From Acanthosoma haemorrhoidale (lineage: Eukaryota; Arthropoda; Insecta; Hemiptera; Acanthosomatidae): 64,000 nucleotides of DNA. Positions 36,000-47,763 of the stretch are shown here, piece after piece. Under the pieces are notes generated by a model. The model ran no database searches, was not told where the DNA came from, and saw only the letters and a program-made list of their open reading frames with translations. Both the position numbers and the translations under genes were made by a program. The first letter of the stretch is position 1. The number at the start of each line of letters is the position of its first letter. Location: the NCBI GenBank assembly GCA_930367205.1, contig OV884011.1:137181437-137245436 (forward strand), in the 5' to 3' direction.

Positions 36000-38006
36000 A
36001 TAATTAGGACACAGTATTAAACATTTTTAAGTATAGATTCTAAAAGAAAATTTAATTATAAATAACATGACATAAAAACTATTTTTCTATGGCTTACAGT
36101 TCGAGTGACATGTTTTTTTTTCAAAAAAAAAGATTTTCAACCAAAATGAATCTTATATATCATTGATACAACAGGTAACTATGAAATGTTAAAAATTTCG
36201 TTTTTTGTTTGAAAAGAACTATTGGGTATTTGGATTGCGTAGCATTAGAAAAGGGGGAAAAGAAAAAGCATATAAGAGCTGTTTACGTGTGTTAATTAGG
36301 GGGCTAGAAATACAACTACTTACAAATCATCTCTAAACCATTTAAAATTAAAAAGAACGTTTAAATTAAATATACATTGTACAAGAAGGTGGCAAAATTA
36401 ACAAAAAAAAATAATAATAATAATAATAATAATAAAAACCAACACCTAAGTCAACCATAAAAGAGTTGCAATGAAAAAAAAAAATTTTACCTCGTTTTAA
36501 TTTTTTTAAAGAAAAATTTGATTAAACATGCCAGTAATTGTGTCAGTTATTCATAAAATCATACTTTTCTTTTAATAGGGATATAATACTTACGAAGGTT
36601 TTCTAACTACAATGTCGCTTTGTTTTAATTTATGAATTTATTATTGATTATTTAGGGGTTTTCCAATATGTGTGGTTTGAAAAGGGCTTTTATAAAGCTA
36701 AGATTTTTACTATAGTAACTATTTTGAATCCATTAAAGGCACCTTAACCTACATGAAGTGCAATTTCCTAGCTGTAGTTCTTGACCTTGTTACACGCAAA
36801 GACATCCTCCTATCGATCGGGCAATACACAAGACTAGTTGGCCGAGTCCGTCGCTGGCAAACAAAGAGTACTGGAAGGAAATGAAAGGGTTATGCTACAA
36901 CACCATCTTGAAAGGAATGGTACACGATGAGCCGTAGATCTGGGAGAGGCATGACTAGCTCATCCCAAAGACTTCGTTGGGTGGAAGTAGGGAGGAGTCA
37001 TTGTAAATATTTTAATAAGTACCAATATATCTGTAAATAAAGGATAAGTTAATTTTAGTTGGAGGAGAGGATAAAATTCTGTAAATTACTTTTAAGAATT
37101 TAAGTAAGACGGTAAATACCTTAATAATTTGTTTGTTGTTTCTGTTTTCATATTGTTCCTTTTTAGATGAAAATTAATATTATTATTGGGTTTATTTCAC
37201 TGAACAATAAAGACGATTCGAGAGAATAAAACAAGGCGCGTCAACCCCAACTGTACTAGAATACGCATATAACTTGTGACAATAGATCCTATGTGCCCGC
37301 ATCACGGGTCCTGGAAACCCCGTTTTGGTTTAACGATCTCAGGTAGGAGCAAAAAAAAACCCTTGTTCGTACCAACTTCCTTGGTCTATGTGGGCTAGAA
37401 AATTCTTCCTTAATATGTGGGTCTTCTAAGTCCAGTATGTCTCCTCCTTGAATAGCGTATCGTCTCTACCCTCCTCATATTGAATGAATAAATGCATACC
37501 AACAAAGAGGAAATGCATTTTTGCATTTGATGTTTTGGACGAAAATGTTTCGGTTTTTTAGCTACTAAGGTCGAACGGGATCAGTACAGGTTGTACCAGT
37601 CAAGCCTTCAAACCACTTCAGCCTTTTCCGTACATCTGCTAAAATCAAGCACAGACAGGTGGAATGGAATGCGCAGGGCTTGCTTTGTTGAAGCGGTTGT
37701 TATCTTTATACGCGGCCTTGTCCTCGGAGGCTCGTTTCACAGTCCGCTGTTTATCTTCGCCCACTGTCGGTTAGCTCCTCAGTCAACTGGCAACTTCCAA
37801 GCAGGAATCGCGATGAAAAATATATTTTTGGATGCTTAACCCCAAGGGAGAGGCTCTACTTTCAAAAATGTACGGACCAATCAACTTTCGAGTGTCTCTG
37901 TGTATGCCTGGGGGCTATACGATAGTTATACTACAAATAATTCAATCAATCTGAAATGTTAAAGCTATTTCACTACAACACCAAGGAATATGGTACATAT
38001 TTGTTG
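36000..38006. other. intergenic, mostly unassigned
   Basis: This contains an (AAT)n microsatellite and, at about 36,760-36,990 and 37,560-37,840, GC-richer blocks that look like decayed repeats. The open frame at 37,591-37,839 resembles nothing I know. Confidence 0.4.
36410..36436. repeat. (AAT)n microsatellite
   Basis: About nine tandem AAT units follow an A run. This could be a LINE tail, but no element body was recognised beside it. Confidence 0.9.
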
Positions 38007-38014
38007 GTATAAAG
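38007..38014. repeat. 8-bp target-site duplication, left (GTATAAAG)
   Basis: GTATAAAG abuts the left end of the hAT element and is repeated exactly at 40532-40539. Eight bases is the diagnostic duplication length for hAT insertions. Confidence 0.93.
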
Positions 38015-38284
38015 CAGGTATGGGCAACCTTTGACATGTTATGGGCCAAACTTTAGTGTGCAAATACGTTCGCGGGCCGCGTTTAAAAGTAGTGCATTTT
38101 AAAGTAGTGTTCATAATTTTTAGCGATAGATATCAGTCAGCCATGAAATAATACGACAATGTTATTACAACACAATTTATTAAAATAACAAAATGAAATG
38201 AAAAAATAGGTACCTACAGCATTAAATTAAATCGTTAAATTTAGAATTGTTACAAACTACGAAAGTTAAATAGCGACACCGAAA

Positions 38285-40090
38285 TCAATGAGACACTTGA
38301 GCTTGAATTTGGGAAACTAATTCATCGATGTTTGGATTAATTCCACTGGTACAAAGACGTAAAGAATTTTCCAAATTATCGTCAGTCAGCCTTGTACGAT
38401 GTTTTGATTTATTAACTTTCATCAATGAAAAGAACTGTTCGCATTTATAAGTACTGCCAAACGCACAAATCAATCTTCTTGCAAATTTTCTAAGCTGCGG
38501 AAAATGGTCTTCTTCGAGGTATTTTTTGTAGAAATCGCACAACTCCACGTCTTCAAATTTAGATTTTAGGAGTGAGTTTTCTTGAATCTCGATCAACTCC
38601 ATTTGCAAGTGTATTGGAGCATTTTGTACATTACTTTTTGTTGGAGTAGCAAATAAATTGAAACAGTCTTCCATGTGTTTGAAATCGCTAAATCTGATCG
38701 AAAATTGCTCCGACAGTAACTTGAGTTCTTCAGCATATTGAGCGTAAGCAATATTTTCATACGCAGAGAGCGTGGTGAAATGGTAACTGTTACCAGACAG
38801 CATATGTGCCTCCCACAAGCGGATTTTGTTCTGAAACGCTTTCAAATGGCTGTACAAATCATTTACTAACTGTCCTTGTTTTTGAAGTTTCAAATTTAAA
38901 TCATTCAAATGGCCTGTAAGGTCGACAAGAAATGCTAAGTCACATATCCATTTTGCGTCACTCAATTCAGATAGTGGTTTATCTTTTATTTGCATAAATT
39001 CTGCTATCTCATTTCTAAGCTCGTAAAACCGTTTCAGCATTTTCCCTTTGCTTAGCCATCTGACTTCACAATAATATGTTACGTCGTCATACTCGGCTGA
39101 TATTTCATCCAAAAACGCCTTGAACTGACGATGGTTAAGCCCTCGGGATCGAATAAAATTGATGGTTTTTACTACCACATTCATAACATTCTGGAGTCGA
39201 ATGGACTTAGAACACAAGTTCTGTTGGTGGATAATGCAATGAAGGACTATCAAACCATCTTTTTGCACATTTAATTCAGTTGCTTTTTCATTCAAAATTC
39301 CGATGAAACCTTTACGTAAGCCGACCATAGAAGGTGCACCATCTGTGCATACTCCAACTAATTTCGACCATGGCAAGCCAAAACTTGTGAATACCTTTTG
39401 AACTTCATTAAAAATGTCCTCTCCTGTAGTGGTTCCTTTTAGCGGCTGTAAAGCAAGCAATTCCTCAGTAATAGTGAATTCTTTATCAACACCTCGAATA
39501 AATATAGCCAGTTGAGCTATGTCAGACAAATCGGTGCTCTCGTCTAATGCTATGGAAAATGATTCAATACCAGTCATACGGCCAGTCAATGTTGTTTTTA
39601 TATCATTAGCCATCATTTCTATACGTCGTACAACGGTTCGTCTTGACAAACTAATTTTTTCAAATTCATTTTTCTTTTCAGGACACAAAACACTGCAAAC
39701 TTCTGACATACACTCCTTGATAAATTCTCCTTCGGCAAATGGTTTCAATGACTTTGCCAATTTTGAACTAACTATAAAACTAGCTTTCACAACATTATCA
39801 AGTTGTGTTCTTTGTCTATGAAATATTTGCTGCTGTTTTTCCAAATTTGCGGTAAGTTTCTGGATTTTGTGTTTTCTTATTTGTCCTGTCAGTGAGAGCA
39901 GCGTAGGATGCTTAGTTGAGTAATGCCTCTTTATATTGAATTCTTTCATCACCGAAATGGATTCATTACACATCAAACAAATAGGCTTACCATTGTGCAA
40001 GATAAAGAAGAATTCTTCAGTCCATTTTTCTTGAAACTGGCGACCCTCTGCATCTACTTTTCGTTTCCTTCCACCAGACATCATTTTCAT
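38285..40090 (-). CDS. hAT transposase with N-terminal BED zinc finger (GTF2IRD2/ZBED-like), 601 aa, intact
   Basis: The protein would bind the transposon ends and catalyse cut-and-paste transposition. A BED-type finger spans residues about 20-61 (C38, C41, H56, H61). The RNase H-like core has the first acidic residue D183 in ALDESTD, the second D250 in CTDG, the conserved Trp of CEVRW (W345), and the late Glu in CEQFFS (E551). The C-terminal dimerisation region runs through SKHRTRLTDDNLENSLRL. There are no stops or frameshifts. Proteins of this type have been domesticated in vertebrates (GTF2IRD2, ZBED5), but here the gene sits inside an element with termini and target duplication, so it is a transposase. 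The start at 40090 is the first of three close Met codons. Confidence 0.95.
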   Translation of the reverse strand: MKMMSGGRKRKVDAEGRQFQEKWTEEFFFILHNGKPICLMCNESISVMKEFNIKRHYSTKHPTLLSLTGQIRKHKIQKLTANLEKQQQIFHRQRTQLDNVVKASFIVSSKLAKSLKPFAEGEFIKECMSEVCSVLCPEKKNEFEKISLSRRTVVRRIEMMANDIKTTLTGRMTGIESFSIALDESTDLSDIAQLAIFIRGVDKEFTITEELLALQPLKGTTTGEDIFNEVQKVFTSFGLPWSKLVGVCTDGAPSMVGLRKGFIGILNEKATELNVQKDGLIVLHCIIHQQNLCSKSIRLQNVMNVVVKTINFIRSRGLNHRQFKAFLDEISAEYDDVTYYCEVRWLSKGKMLKRFYELRNEIAEFMQIKDKPLSELSDAKWICDLAFLVDLTGHLNDLNLKLQKQGQLVNDLYSHLKAFQNKIRLWEAHMLSGNSYHFTTLSAYENIAYAQYAEELKLLSEQFSIRFSDFKHMEDCFNLFATPTKSNVQNAPIHLQMELIEIQENSLLKSKFEDVELCDFYKKYLEEDHFPQLRKFARRLICAFGSTYKCEQFFSLMKVNKSKHRTRLTDDNLENSLRLCTSGINPNIDELVSQIQAQVSH

Positions 40091-40225
40091 TTACTTATCG
40101 TTCGATAAACTTAATAAGAAAATAGGTATAATTAGTAAGCACTCAAGATGCACACAAAGTCACAAAGCAAACTTATCACCACGGTAGCTCGAATAGGACT
40201 GAACTAAGTTCCGGCCATCCACCCG

Positions 40226-40233
40226 CTTATATA
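40226..40233 (-). promoter_or_regulatory. TATA box candidate of the hAT transposase
   Basis: On the minus strand TATATAAG lies about 136 bases upstream of the transposase start and inside the element, a plausible core promoter position. Confidence 0.5.
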
Positions 40234-40317
40234 GGCAAAATGAAGGAATGATCTAGAATCGTCTAGTGTAGAACAATACAATTGCGAAGCAATAATCCTT
40301 TGTTGCGCCGCCAGTGT

Positions 40318-40359
40318 GGCGGCAAACATCAATGGCTTTGAACTTTGATGTTTGCCGCC
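40318..40359. repeat. perfect 15-bp inverted repeat with 12-nt loop in the hAT 5' region
   Basis: GGCGGCAAACATCAA (40318-40332) is exactly complementary to 40345-40359. It overlaps a second small palindrome, CCGCCAgtgTGGCGG. Its position between the transposase gene and the right terminus suggests a subterminal transposase-binding site or an RNA hairpin. Confidence 0.85.
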
Positions 40360-40488
40360 TCACTCTTTGATGATCACCGCCACTCGGCTTGCTCGCTCAC
40401 TTGATTCCATGAGTATGAGTAAGTAGTGTATTTTTTTTTTTTAAATTGGGTTTTTCAAAATGTCTCGCGGGCCGGATCAAATCTTACA

Positions 40489-40508
40489 GCGGGCCGGATC
40501 CGGCCCGC
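40489..40508. repeat. 20-bp perfect palindrome near the right hAT terminus
   Basis: GCGGGCCGGATCCGGCCCGC is self-complementary over its full length. A direct copy of its left half (GCGGGCCGGATC) begins at about 40467. The left terminus has a related GCGGGCCGC at about 38,073. These are probable subterminal motifs for transposase binding. Confidence 0.85.
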
Positions 40509-40531
40509 GGGCCGGCTGTTGCCCACATACG

Positions 40532-40539
40532 GTATAAAG
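40532..40539. repeat. 8-bp target-site duplication, right (GTATAAAG)
   Basis: Exact match to 38007-38014, immediately outside the right terminus of the hAT element. Confidence 0.93.
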
Positions 40540-41104
40540 TATGAAACAAAAATCTAACGTGAGGAAGCCGGGCCCATTTTCTACTTTGAAGAGATCTCAA
40601 GTCAAAGCTTGGAAGTAATTTATGATTTAAAGTTCTGATTTTTCCGCGTTTAAAGGCACGTCAGAATAAAGACAACAATAAAAATTGGATATTTTATACT
40701 GCCCGAATAAGTTTGTATTTATTTTAGAGCACGTGAATCACCTATCCATGTTTCTAATTTCATGATGTTAATAGGTTTAGTTTCAAAACCACCTCAATAT
40801 ATTTTTAGAAATTTTGCAGGAGAGTCAAAAAGCAACACCGATTTACATAAAAACAAAAATATTGTTGATGATGAAAACTGATCTTAAAACAAGCATAGAC
40901 CTTAGTTCTTTCCAAAAGCACTAAAAACAATTACCCATTTTCAAATGCCTCTAGATACGTGTTGTTTTCTGTCCCTGTAAAATTCCTGAAAATGGATTGA
41001 TTGAGCTGGTTTTGAAACTAAACGCCTCAATTATAATTATTTAGTAGCACATTTGGAGAGGGTTTCCGGTGAACATTCAATTCTTGCACTGTTTTGTATT
41101 GTCT

Positions 41105-41395
41105 TTATCTATCGGTACTTTCAGAAATCCTACAGTCCTACCTAGACTGTAGGATTTCTGAGAGATTAAGTTCAGGTAGGACTGTAGGATTAGGAAAAGG
41201 GCCTGTGGTAAATATCTTTTGAGCTTGTAAAGCAATCCTGCTTGCCAAACCCTGTCAAAAGCTTGAGCTATATCCAGAAAGTCAGCAGTGCAATACTGTT
41301 TGGTTTCAAGGGCTGGGGATATGTGATCAACAACGCGAAGGCCTTGTTGAGCAGTGGAATGTCGTGTGTGTAGGAAAAAGGTTATGGATTAAACA
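41105..41395 (-). mobile_element. Jockey-like LINE fragment: reverse transcriptase palm motif A
   Basis: The minus strand reads RHSTAQQGLRVVDHISPALE, then TKQYCTADFLDIAQAFDRVW and QAGLLYKLKRYLP. This is RT motif A of Jockey-clade elements, with the catalytic Asp in FLDIAQAFDRVW. The frame is open over this stretch but both ends are truncated. Confidence 0.82.
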
Positions 41396-41559
41396 ATTGG
41401 AGTAGACATTTTAATGGGAGGAATCTCCGAAACTATGGAAAATTACACTAACTTTTTCGGGTTTAAAACTTTAATTATTATCATCATTCTTTAAATTAAT
41501 TATATAAATAATATTGTAATGATACTCAATAAATAAATAGTCCCTATCCCGTCTTTTCT

Positions 41560-42200
41560 AATTTTTTTAGAAAGATTCGAATGCAAGAATTCATTCATAC
41601 TTATGTCCAATGTCCATTCATACTAACATACATACAAGGTTTACATACACATTCTGGTCACCTTCATGAGTAACACCTCTTCCGGAGGCAAGCTGGAGGA
41701 AGGACAGGACGCAGGGGAGCTCCCCCCCAACTCCCTTCTCCGACCGTTTCGCCATGAGGCGAAGACCAGAGAGAGAGAGAGAGAGAGAGGGTAAGAGAGC
41801 CACAGACGCTCAGTACATATGTGGGGATGATGGACAGTGCCAGAACCCCATGACTTACTTATTTATATACATTTACACTAGATTGCTAGATGCCGTTTTA
41901 GGTGACGAGGAGGTTTGTGAAAGGGTGAGTGTTACTGGATACGGAGTTGCCAACAGGATTTGGATGAACCGATAGGTTTTTGTGCAACTTTAGAAATATT
42001 GAGGGTATAATGTCAAGAACAGCTGACGCATGGAGATACCTATGAAGTGATGAGTTCGTAATGTGAAATGGAACTACAGGTCTAAGAACTTTGGATTTAT
42101 TTGACGTTCGAGTGTTTGCTTTCACCCATAGTTCTAGTCCTATCTCTTCTAATCAGTTTTGCTGCATTACTTACGTGTGAGGGTGTAGGAAGGCGAAGAA
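41560..42200 (-). mobile_element. Jockey-like LINE fragment: C-terminal ORF2 and 3' region
   Basis: The minus strand carries LELW...KSKVLRPVVPFHI, then TNSSLHRYLHASAV and LHKNLSVHPNPVGNSV, the LH.DL...HPNP tail of Jockey ORF2. The 3' part (41,760-41,850) shares AGAGCCACAGACGC-type sequence with the copy at 61.7 kb, marking the same family. It is 5'-truncated and separate from the RT fragment at 41.1-41.4 kb, because their order is reversed relative to an intact element. Confidence 0.72.
41769..41789. repeat. (GA)n microsatellite
   Basis: About ten GA units lie within the 3' part of the Jockey-like fragment. Confidence 0.9.
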
Positions 42201-42339
42201 CAATCATCCCGGAGTGGACCGAGACTCAGGTGGTGCCCCAGGCTCACATATCGGGTATGCTATTAAAGTCAGATATTAAGGACAGAAGGAAGGACTGATC
42301 ACAGGGTCTGGGTCAAGTCCATGGTGATTATCAATTAAT

Positions 42340-44090
42340 CATCATCATATAAACATTCTTGTGGTAAGCCTATCACCGTTATGTGTTTTTTTTTTGTTGC
42401 TTGTAAACGATCGCAATGAATCGTTTTTACAATTTTTGATACCACAATAGTAGTGAAACATTTCCCAATTCAACATGAGGATTAATGGCCCCCTTAAGAT
42501 CAATATTGAAAATAAACTCGAACTAGCCGGTAACCTAATTGTACATGTGAAAACATTTGTAGTCTAGGCAAAAAGGCTAATTATGAAAATAATTGAGCTT
42601 GTACTTACGTAATATTTACGAGTAAGTTTTTCTATTTAAATTATTACTGTTAAGAGTGTTGAGAGGTGTAAAAGGAAATAAAAGATGTGTACGCTCTCAA
42701 TCAATAATTATTGATTATAATCAATGTTGGGAAAAACAAACAAAGATATTCCTCATAATAACAACAAAGAAATTAATTTTTCATAGACAATAAATAAAAT
42801 AAAATTTCTATCTAGTATTGAGGAAATATATATATTGAATTGACAATGAACGTTCTTTGTTTAAATTGAAATGACAGCCGGTATCGATCGTAGCTTCTAC
42901 CTCTCTGATGTGGAGCTACAATTGATAAATAGAAGGTTACAAGTGGTTAAACACCGGGTTATTAGTCTTCTCAAATAAATACCAAAAAGGCTCGTGTGTG
43001 ACACCACGATGACTCCAATGTCTCCTGGGATGTCTTCGGGCGTCTAGCGGTTATTTTGAGGATGATGTGGGTGTGCTGACAACCAGTAAATTTAGGAAGA
43101 ACTTCCCGATGCGACCTGCGTCAATCTACTTGTTGGGCTGATTGTCCGCGCTCAAAATCCTGCGCTGATTGGATCTGAACTGTGCACTTGATCCATGGCT
43201 GCCAGTATGGTTGACCGTAAAAGTCCCCATTGTTGTTTACAATTGCCTAGGTTTCAATATAAAATAATGTGCTGCAACAAGTGGTTTTAATTCAATTTAT
43301 AACTATTTCAAATTAGCTGTTGAAGTGAAAAAATGCTTGTTTATTGTGTTTATGGAAGCAGATAGTTTTGCGTAGTTTTATTAAAGAAAACCCATGGGCG
43401 GTATCGCTAACAACATGTAGATTCACATTATGATAAATGAGTCCTTCATCCCTAAAGAGAAAAAAATATTAGAGGATTCTGATTGTGGCAAATACTAAAA
43501 CAAAACAATAAATCTGAAGGTAAAGTGATCAATAAACAAGCGTATATGACGCAATAAACCTGGGATCTTGACTGGATTTTGTTGATGCAAAGAAAAATAG
43601 TTGTTACATCAGGAGAATCGGTTCCTTAGAGGGATGCAAGGTGGACCGGTGTAGGTGCGCCGGGCAACGAACTCGCGTCGCAAGTCTTCAAGACAAGAGC
43701 TATCTAGTACATGGAATCAATTAGAGTTTAACCACCTTGGCTAGTCTGTCTGATCTGTTTTAATTAACTCTTAAATAACCGTGCATTAATAAATTTATTA
43801 TGAGGAGAAAATGGCATGTGATTAAATCCCAAGAACATTTAAATGGCGGAAGAAAAATGTAGGTCATTCCACATTATTATGCAGGGTACAATGCCAACCT
43901 TCAGGATCGCAAATAGTTGTTAATAATCATTATAATTTTTTTAATAAATATTTAACCAACGTAGACTCCTTTATTCTGATCTCCTTTTCCATAAATATTG
44001 TATATTAGCTTTTTCCCCGCCGATTTGCTGGCATAGAAATCTTGGCGCAATAAAACCATTTTTTTATCAAACCCATCTTCAAGTTGAAGT
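42340..44090. other. intergenic, nothing recognised
   Basis: AT-rich flanks surround a GC-richer block at about 42,880-43,250. No coding or RNA signature could be supported. Confidence 0.45.
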
Positions 44091-44095
44091 TCACT

Positions 44096-44270
44096 ACCCA
44101 ATCCCTAAAAGAATTAGCGTGGGGATGCAAAGTTTCTCATTTTCCAAATGCATTCAATAGCTCCAGAGTTGTTTGATCTCGTACAAACATAACTTACCCG
44201 GCGTTCCAGAGTATTTATTTATCCCGATCTTTCATTAGAAAGGAAAAGGAATGAAATCTATTTGTATTGT
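44096..44270 (+). repeat. unnamed dispersed repeat, copy 1
   Basis: It shares in order TAAAAGAATTAGCGTGG, AAATGCATTCAATAGCTCC and TATTTATTTAT followed by a GGAATAGGAATGAA-like block with 47,764-47,965. Spacers between the blocks differ slightly. No coding potential or terminal repeat was seen, so the class is unknown. Confidence 0.65.
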
Positions 44271-44279
44271 AAAATCGGA

Positions 44280-46750
44280 TTAATTTGATTTATAAGTAAT
44301 GAAGAGTATTCTTACAATATTAAAAATATTAAGGATAATCTTTTACAAATTAAATAGAGCATTAAATTAGCTCAAACGTAAGTATAAACAGATTTAGGTT
44401 CACCACCTGGAGCAAGAATAAATTCTCAAGTGAGGCTATCCTTGAGCAAGTAACATAAAGTTCAATAAATGATCCTTGTTGAAATAATGACCACAAGGCT
44501 AAAACTAACTTAAAAAGAAAGTTGTTCATGGAAGAACGATGATGATCTCGAATCATTTATTCTACCGAATTTGGGGCAAAATCCTATAGGTAATGTCACC
44601 AATCAGCTTAGCAATCCCGAAAACTATGGATTTGAAACTAATGTCGGGCATCCTGGACATTTCATTTTTTACCCATTCTCACCCCCAATGCTGATGGAAC
44701 TGATATTCGACTTAAACGGCATTGGTAGAGGGTCAATTCAGTTACCACGAAAATTTTGGACTCAACACTAATATCAGTTGTTTTCGGTTGCACGTGACCT
44801 TCGCCCCCCACCTCAACGGTGCAAGGAGTGTATTACCCCGAAAGTAATTTTCCAGATTATAAGTCATGTAAGTACCAAGTTTTGTGCAAATTGCTTCAGG
44901 CATTGCAAAGTTACGGTAACGTACAACGCACATTATTTTTTTTAAATCTGTTGTACTTATTATTCAGAGTGAATTAAAATAATAACTCAGGGTATCTTCT
45001 TCATATAATTTCAAATGTTCAACGTTATCTACAGGTTGCAGAATAATTCTGATATGAAAAATAAAATAAATGCTAAATAGATAAAAATAAATTAAATAAA
45101 AATTTATTTTCAATAACAACAAGAAAATAATAACAACAAGAGGACAGAAATAATAAAGATCAAAGACTTAATATTCGAAATACTATATTTTTATTAAGAT
45201 TTTTAAAACTGTTAAGTTTAGTCCAACCAACATTCATCGACTTAGACCTTGCTTTTTTTCCTTATAATATACCCATGAAGCATTTGGCCATGGCTGCTGT
45301 TTTAATTGTTTTCATCGAAGAAAGGTTTAAGTCAGGCAAGCTCATATTCTGAGGAAAAAACAACTGGTTTTTGTTCTGAATGTGATTGTATACATTAAAG
45401 TTTAAAGACATCAATCACTAAGGGAGATTTCACGTTGGTATATCTAGGCTACTTGTAAGTAGAGGTTATATATTTATATATGTACTGCTGGTAGTGGTGG
45501 GGAATGAAGAAAGATGTTTGTGCCAAGGATGTTAGTATTACATAAACCGGATCGTGTAATCTCTTATCCTTTAGGACCGACTTACATGAGTATTCCGTCC
45601 CTGGAATCGTTAAAAACTGCATAATTGTTCTCAGAACTGGCCTAATTAGTACAGGGGAAATACAGCACTTATTAAAATTCATCACAGTTTCATCCAATAA
45701 AATTACACGTTATGCTTATGTTACGAATCTGGTCGACTTGGAAAATTTCCAGGATGACTTCCTCGTAACAATAAAGGTCCAGCAGAATGATTGTTCTGGC
45801 CGTAAGAGGTTATTAGTAACCAATGAATATTGCTTATATAACAAATATGAACCAAGTATCTACAAAGTCTTAAGCGACTTTCACACCTACCAGCAAGACT
45901 CAATTACTACGCCACAAACTGACGATTTTCAATTCAGTCATTGCAAACAAAGGGCACGGTCTCCAATAATTCGGGCTTTCAGGGCGGAAGGGATTTCAAA
46001 ATTGGACTTTTCTCTAATTCCAACACGTCTTTAAAGATTCATTATTGTCTGTTCATATTATAACAAGAAATACCTTGCAACTTATTAATGAAATACTAAA
46101 TGGGTATTAATTTATTGTTTAAAATGAAAAACCATTACGGTATCTCAGACTCTTTAGCCTTTTATTTTTAATTCAGCTTGAATAAAACAGTTTTTGTGGT
46201 AAAACAAGTATAAAAACTATAAAAGTTTCTTAATACCATTACACATTGATCTGCGACATTTAGATCCGCATCTTCTGATTTGGAATATTTAAAGTAACTT
46301 AGCTTTTTAAATAAAGATTCAGATTTAAACCAGAATGTAATAGATCGCCAAAGCTGAAAGTGACACGAAGAAAATTGGAAAATAAATTTACGGCAAAACA
46401 ATTGGAATCCAGGCAAAGAATATATCACTGAAAAAGGAAAAATATATTGAACTAAAAACGTTTGAAACAAACCATGTAATTGAAAATGCCTAAGTACTGT
46501 TCGTAGATGGTAAAATAAAACATGAACAGTGAAAAGATCTGTGATGAGTTTTGGAATGCTGGGGATTACAGTACACAAACACTTTATTACAGGTTCAATT
46601 CAACACATATCCTACACGTATAATTAATATAGATAAGTCTAAAAAAATTAAAGGCATTATTAAGTACCAAACCTTAAAATGTCTATGTCTACGACCGCTA
46701 ACTACACAAGAGAAATCACCCTATACTCTATTGTATATATATATTGTAAA
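44280..46750. other. intergenic, nothing recognised
   Basis: Several short open frames (44,571-44,771; 45,738-46,034; 46,168-46,578) were inspected and none shows a known family, splice context or biased composition. Probably decayed repeat sequence. Confidence 0.4.
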
Positions 46751-46755
46751 CAAAT

Positions 46756-47565
46756 GTAAATAACATTACCCAAATATAAATCATTGTAAATATGTTAAAC
46801 AATAAAACATGCTGCCAGGGCCAATTAGTTATATGAGCTGGGACACCAGCAGACAGTCAGGTATAAGGCCCAAACCGCCGGCAGACCCTTCCAGGCTCTG
46901 TCAGGGAACAAAGGAAAGCCACATCATTGGCCACTACAATGGGAATGTTTATTGGCTGTGGGCAAGGCCAGCTATGTATTTAAGCCGGCGATTTGGGTCC
47001 TATACATCATTATCCTGACAACCACACTGGCTCATGGCTCCTGCTTGAAACTCTGAAACTGCTGCTTCTTTATGAAAAACCTCTACATCTCTTTCTCTCG
47101 TTCTACGTTTTAGTCCGGCGTTGTCAGACCCCACCCTTCCTAGTGGGAATCTCTGCCTTCGTCTCGGTAAATCTAGCACCTCCTTGGGAGAGACCTCTCC
47201 CTAGTGGACAACGGTTGTCGTGGCCCTGCAAACTTACCAAGCAGTGTCTCCCGCGACAATTCAGTCTGCCTCACTCCGGTTCACACTCACCTTTGGGATC
47301 TGGACGGATTTCGCCTACTCTCAGATACCGAGTGTGAATTCGTGGTCATTTCAAGACCACACAAACTACCTACCCTATACCTCTTCTCCTGAACATAGTG
47401 CACTGTCGGGGCATATACCTATATAAAAATGGAGTCAGATAGTAAAGCCGTCACGAAACGATTGTCCAGGTTGTAAACTCAAGCAACCCGCACTTTATCA
47501 CCAGGGCTAGGGTAACCAGGCACCCCCCTAGCGACGACCCGACAGTCTACAGTAAATGTTTCCTT
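46756..47565 (+). mobile_element. solo-LTR-like sequence
   Basis: It has the layout of an LTR: a GC-rich U3, a TATA-like TGTATTTAAG at about 46,975, then R-U5 blocks (TCAGATACCGAGTGTGAA, ACCTCTTCTCCTGAACATA, ATGGAGTCAGATA) shared with LTR-like sequence at 35.5 kb (minus) and 62.8 kb (plus). No primer-binding site or gag follows. GTAAAT occurs near both proposed ends and might be a target duplication. Open frames here are not genes. Confidence 0.6.
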
Positions 47566-47763
47566 GATATCTTTTAAACTCCGGACGGGAGAATGTATGA
47601 ATGCGTTGCGAAATAAGAAGTTTAGAAGTTACCATCTCCCGCGGGAAGATTTCTCCTGGTAATAAAATTAATCATTTAGATGGAATTACTTAGATTAATT
47701 CCTTTCCTGCTTATTATAGTCACTATTCAAGAAAAAAAAAATCAAAAGTTTAAGTTTACTAAC

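Larger units (their letters stand above)
38015..40531 (-). mobile_element. apparently complete hAT DNA transposon (Buster/Charlie-like), 2,517 bp
   Basis: The element is bounded by a perfect 8-bp duplication GTATAAAG. Its left end is CAGGTATGGGCAAC and its right end, read inward, is CGTATGTGGGCAAC, so the termini share the GGGCAAC core but are otherwise imperfect. Subterminal regions are rich in GCGGGCCG motifs, a hallmark of this hAT lineage. It encodes one uninterrupted transposase on the minus strand. Intact ends, frame and duplication indicate a young insertion that may be, or recently was, autonomous. Confidence 0.93.

Noticed and set aside
39519..39821. 100-codon plus-strand frame antisense to the hAT transposase
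   Set aside because: It is the shadow of a long, well-supported coding frame on the other strand; no family resemblance.
41898..42125. 75-codon minus-strand frame as a host gene
   Set aside because: It is the C-terminal tail of a Jockey ORF2 (LHRYL...HPNP).
46168..46578. 136-codon minus-strand frame as a novel gene
   Set aside because: Phe/Leu/Ser-rich composition is what AT-rich sequence gives by chance; no splice context or homology pattern.
47204..47426. Overlapping plus-strand frames as small proteins
   Set aside because: They fall within LTR sequence shared with other loci and have no start context.
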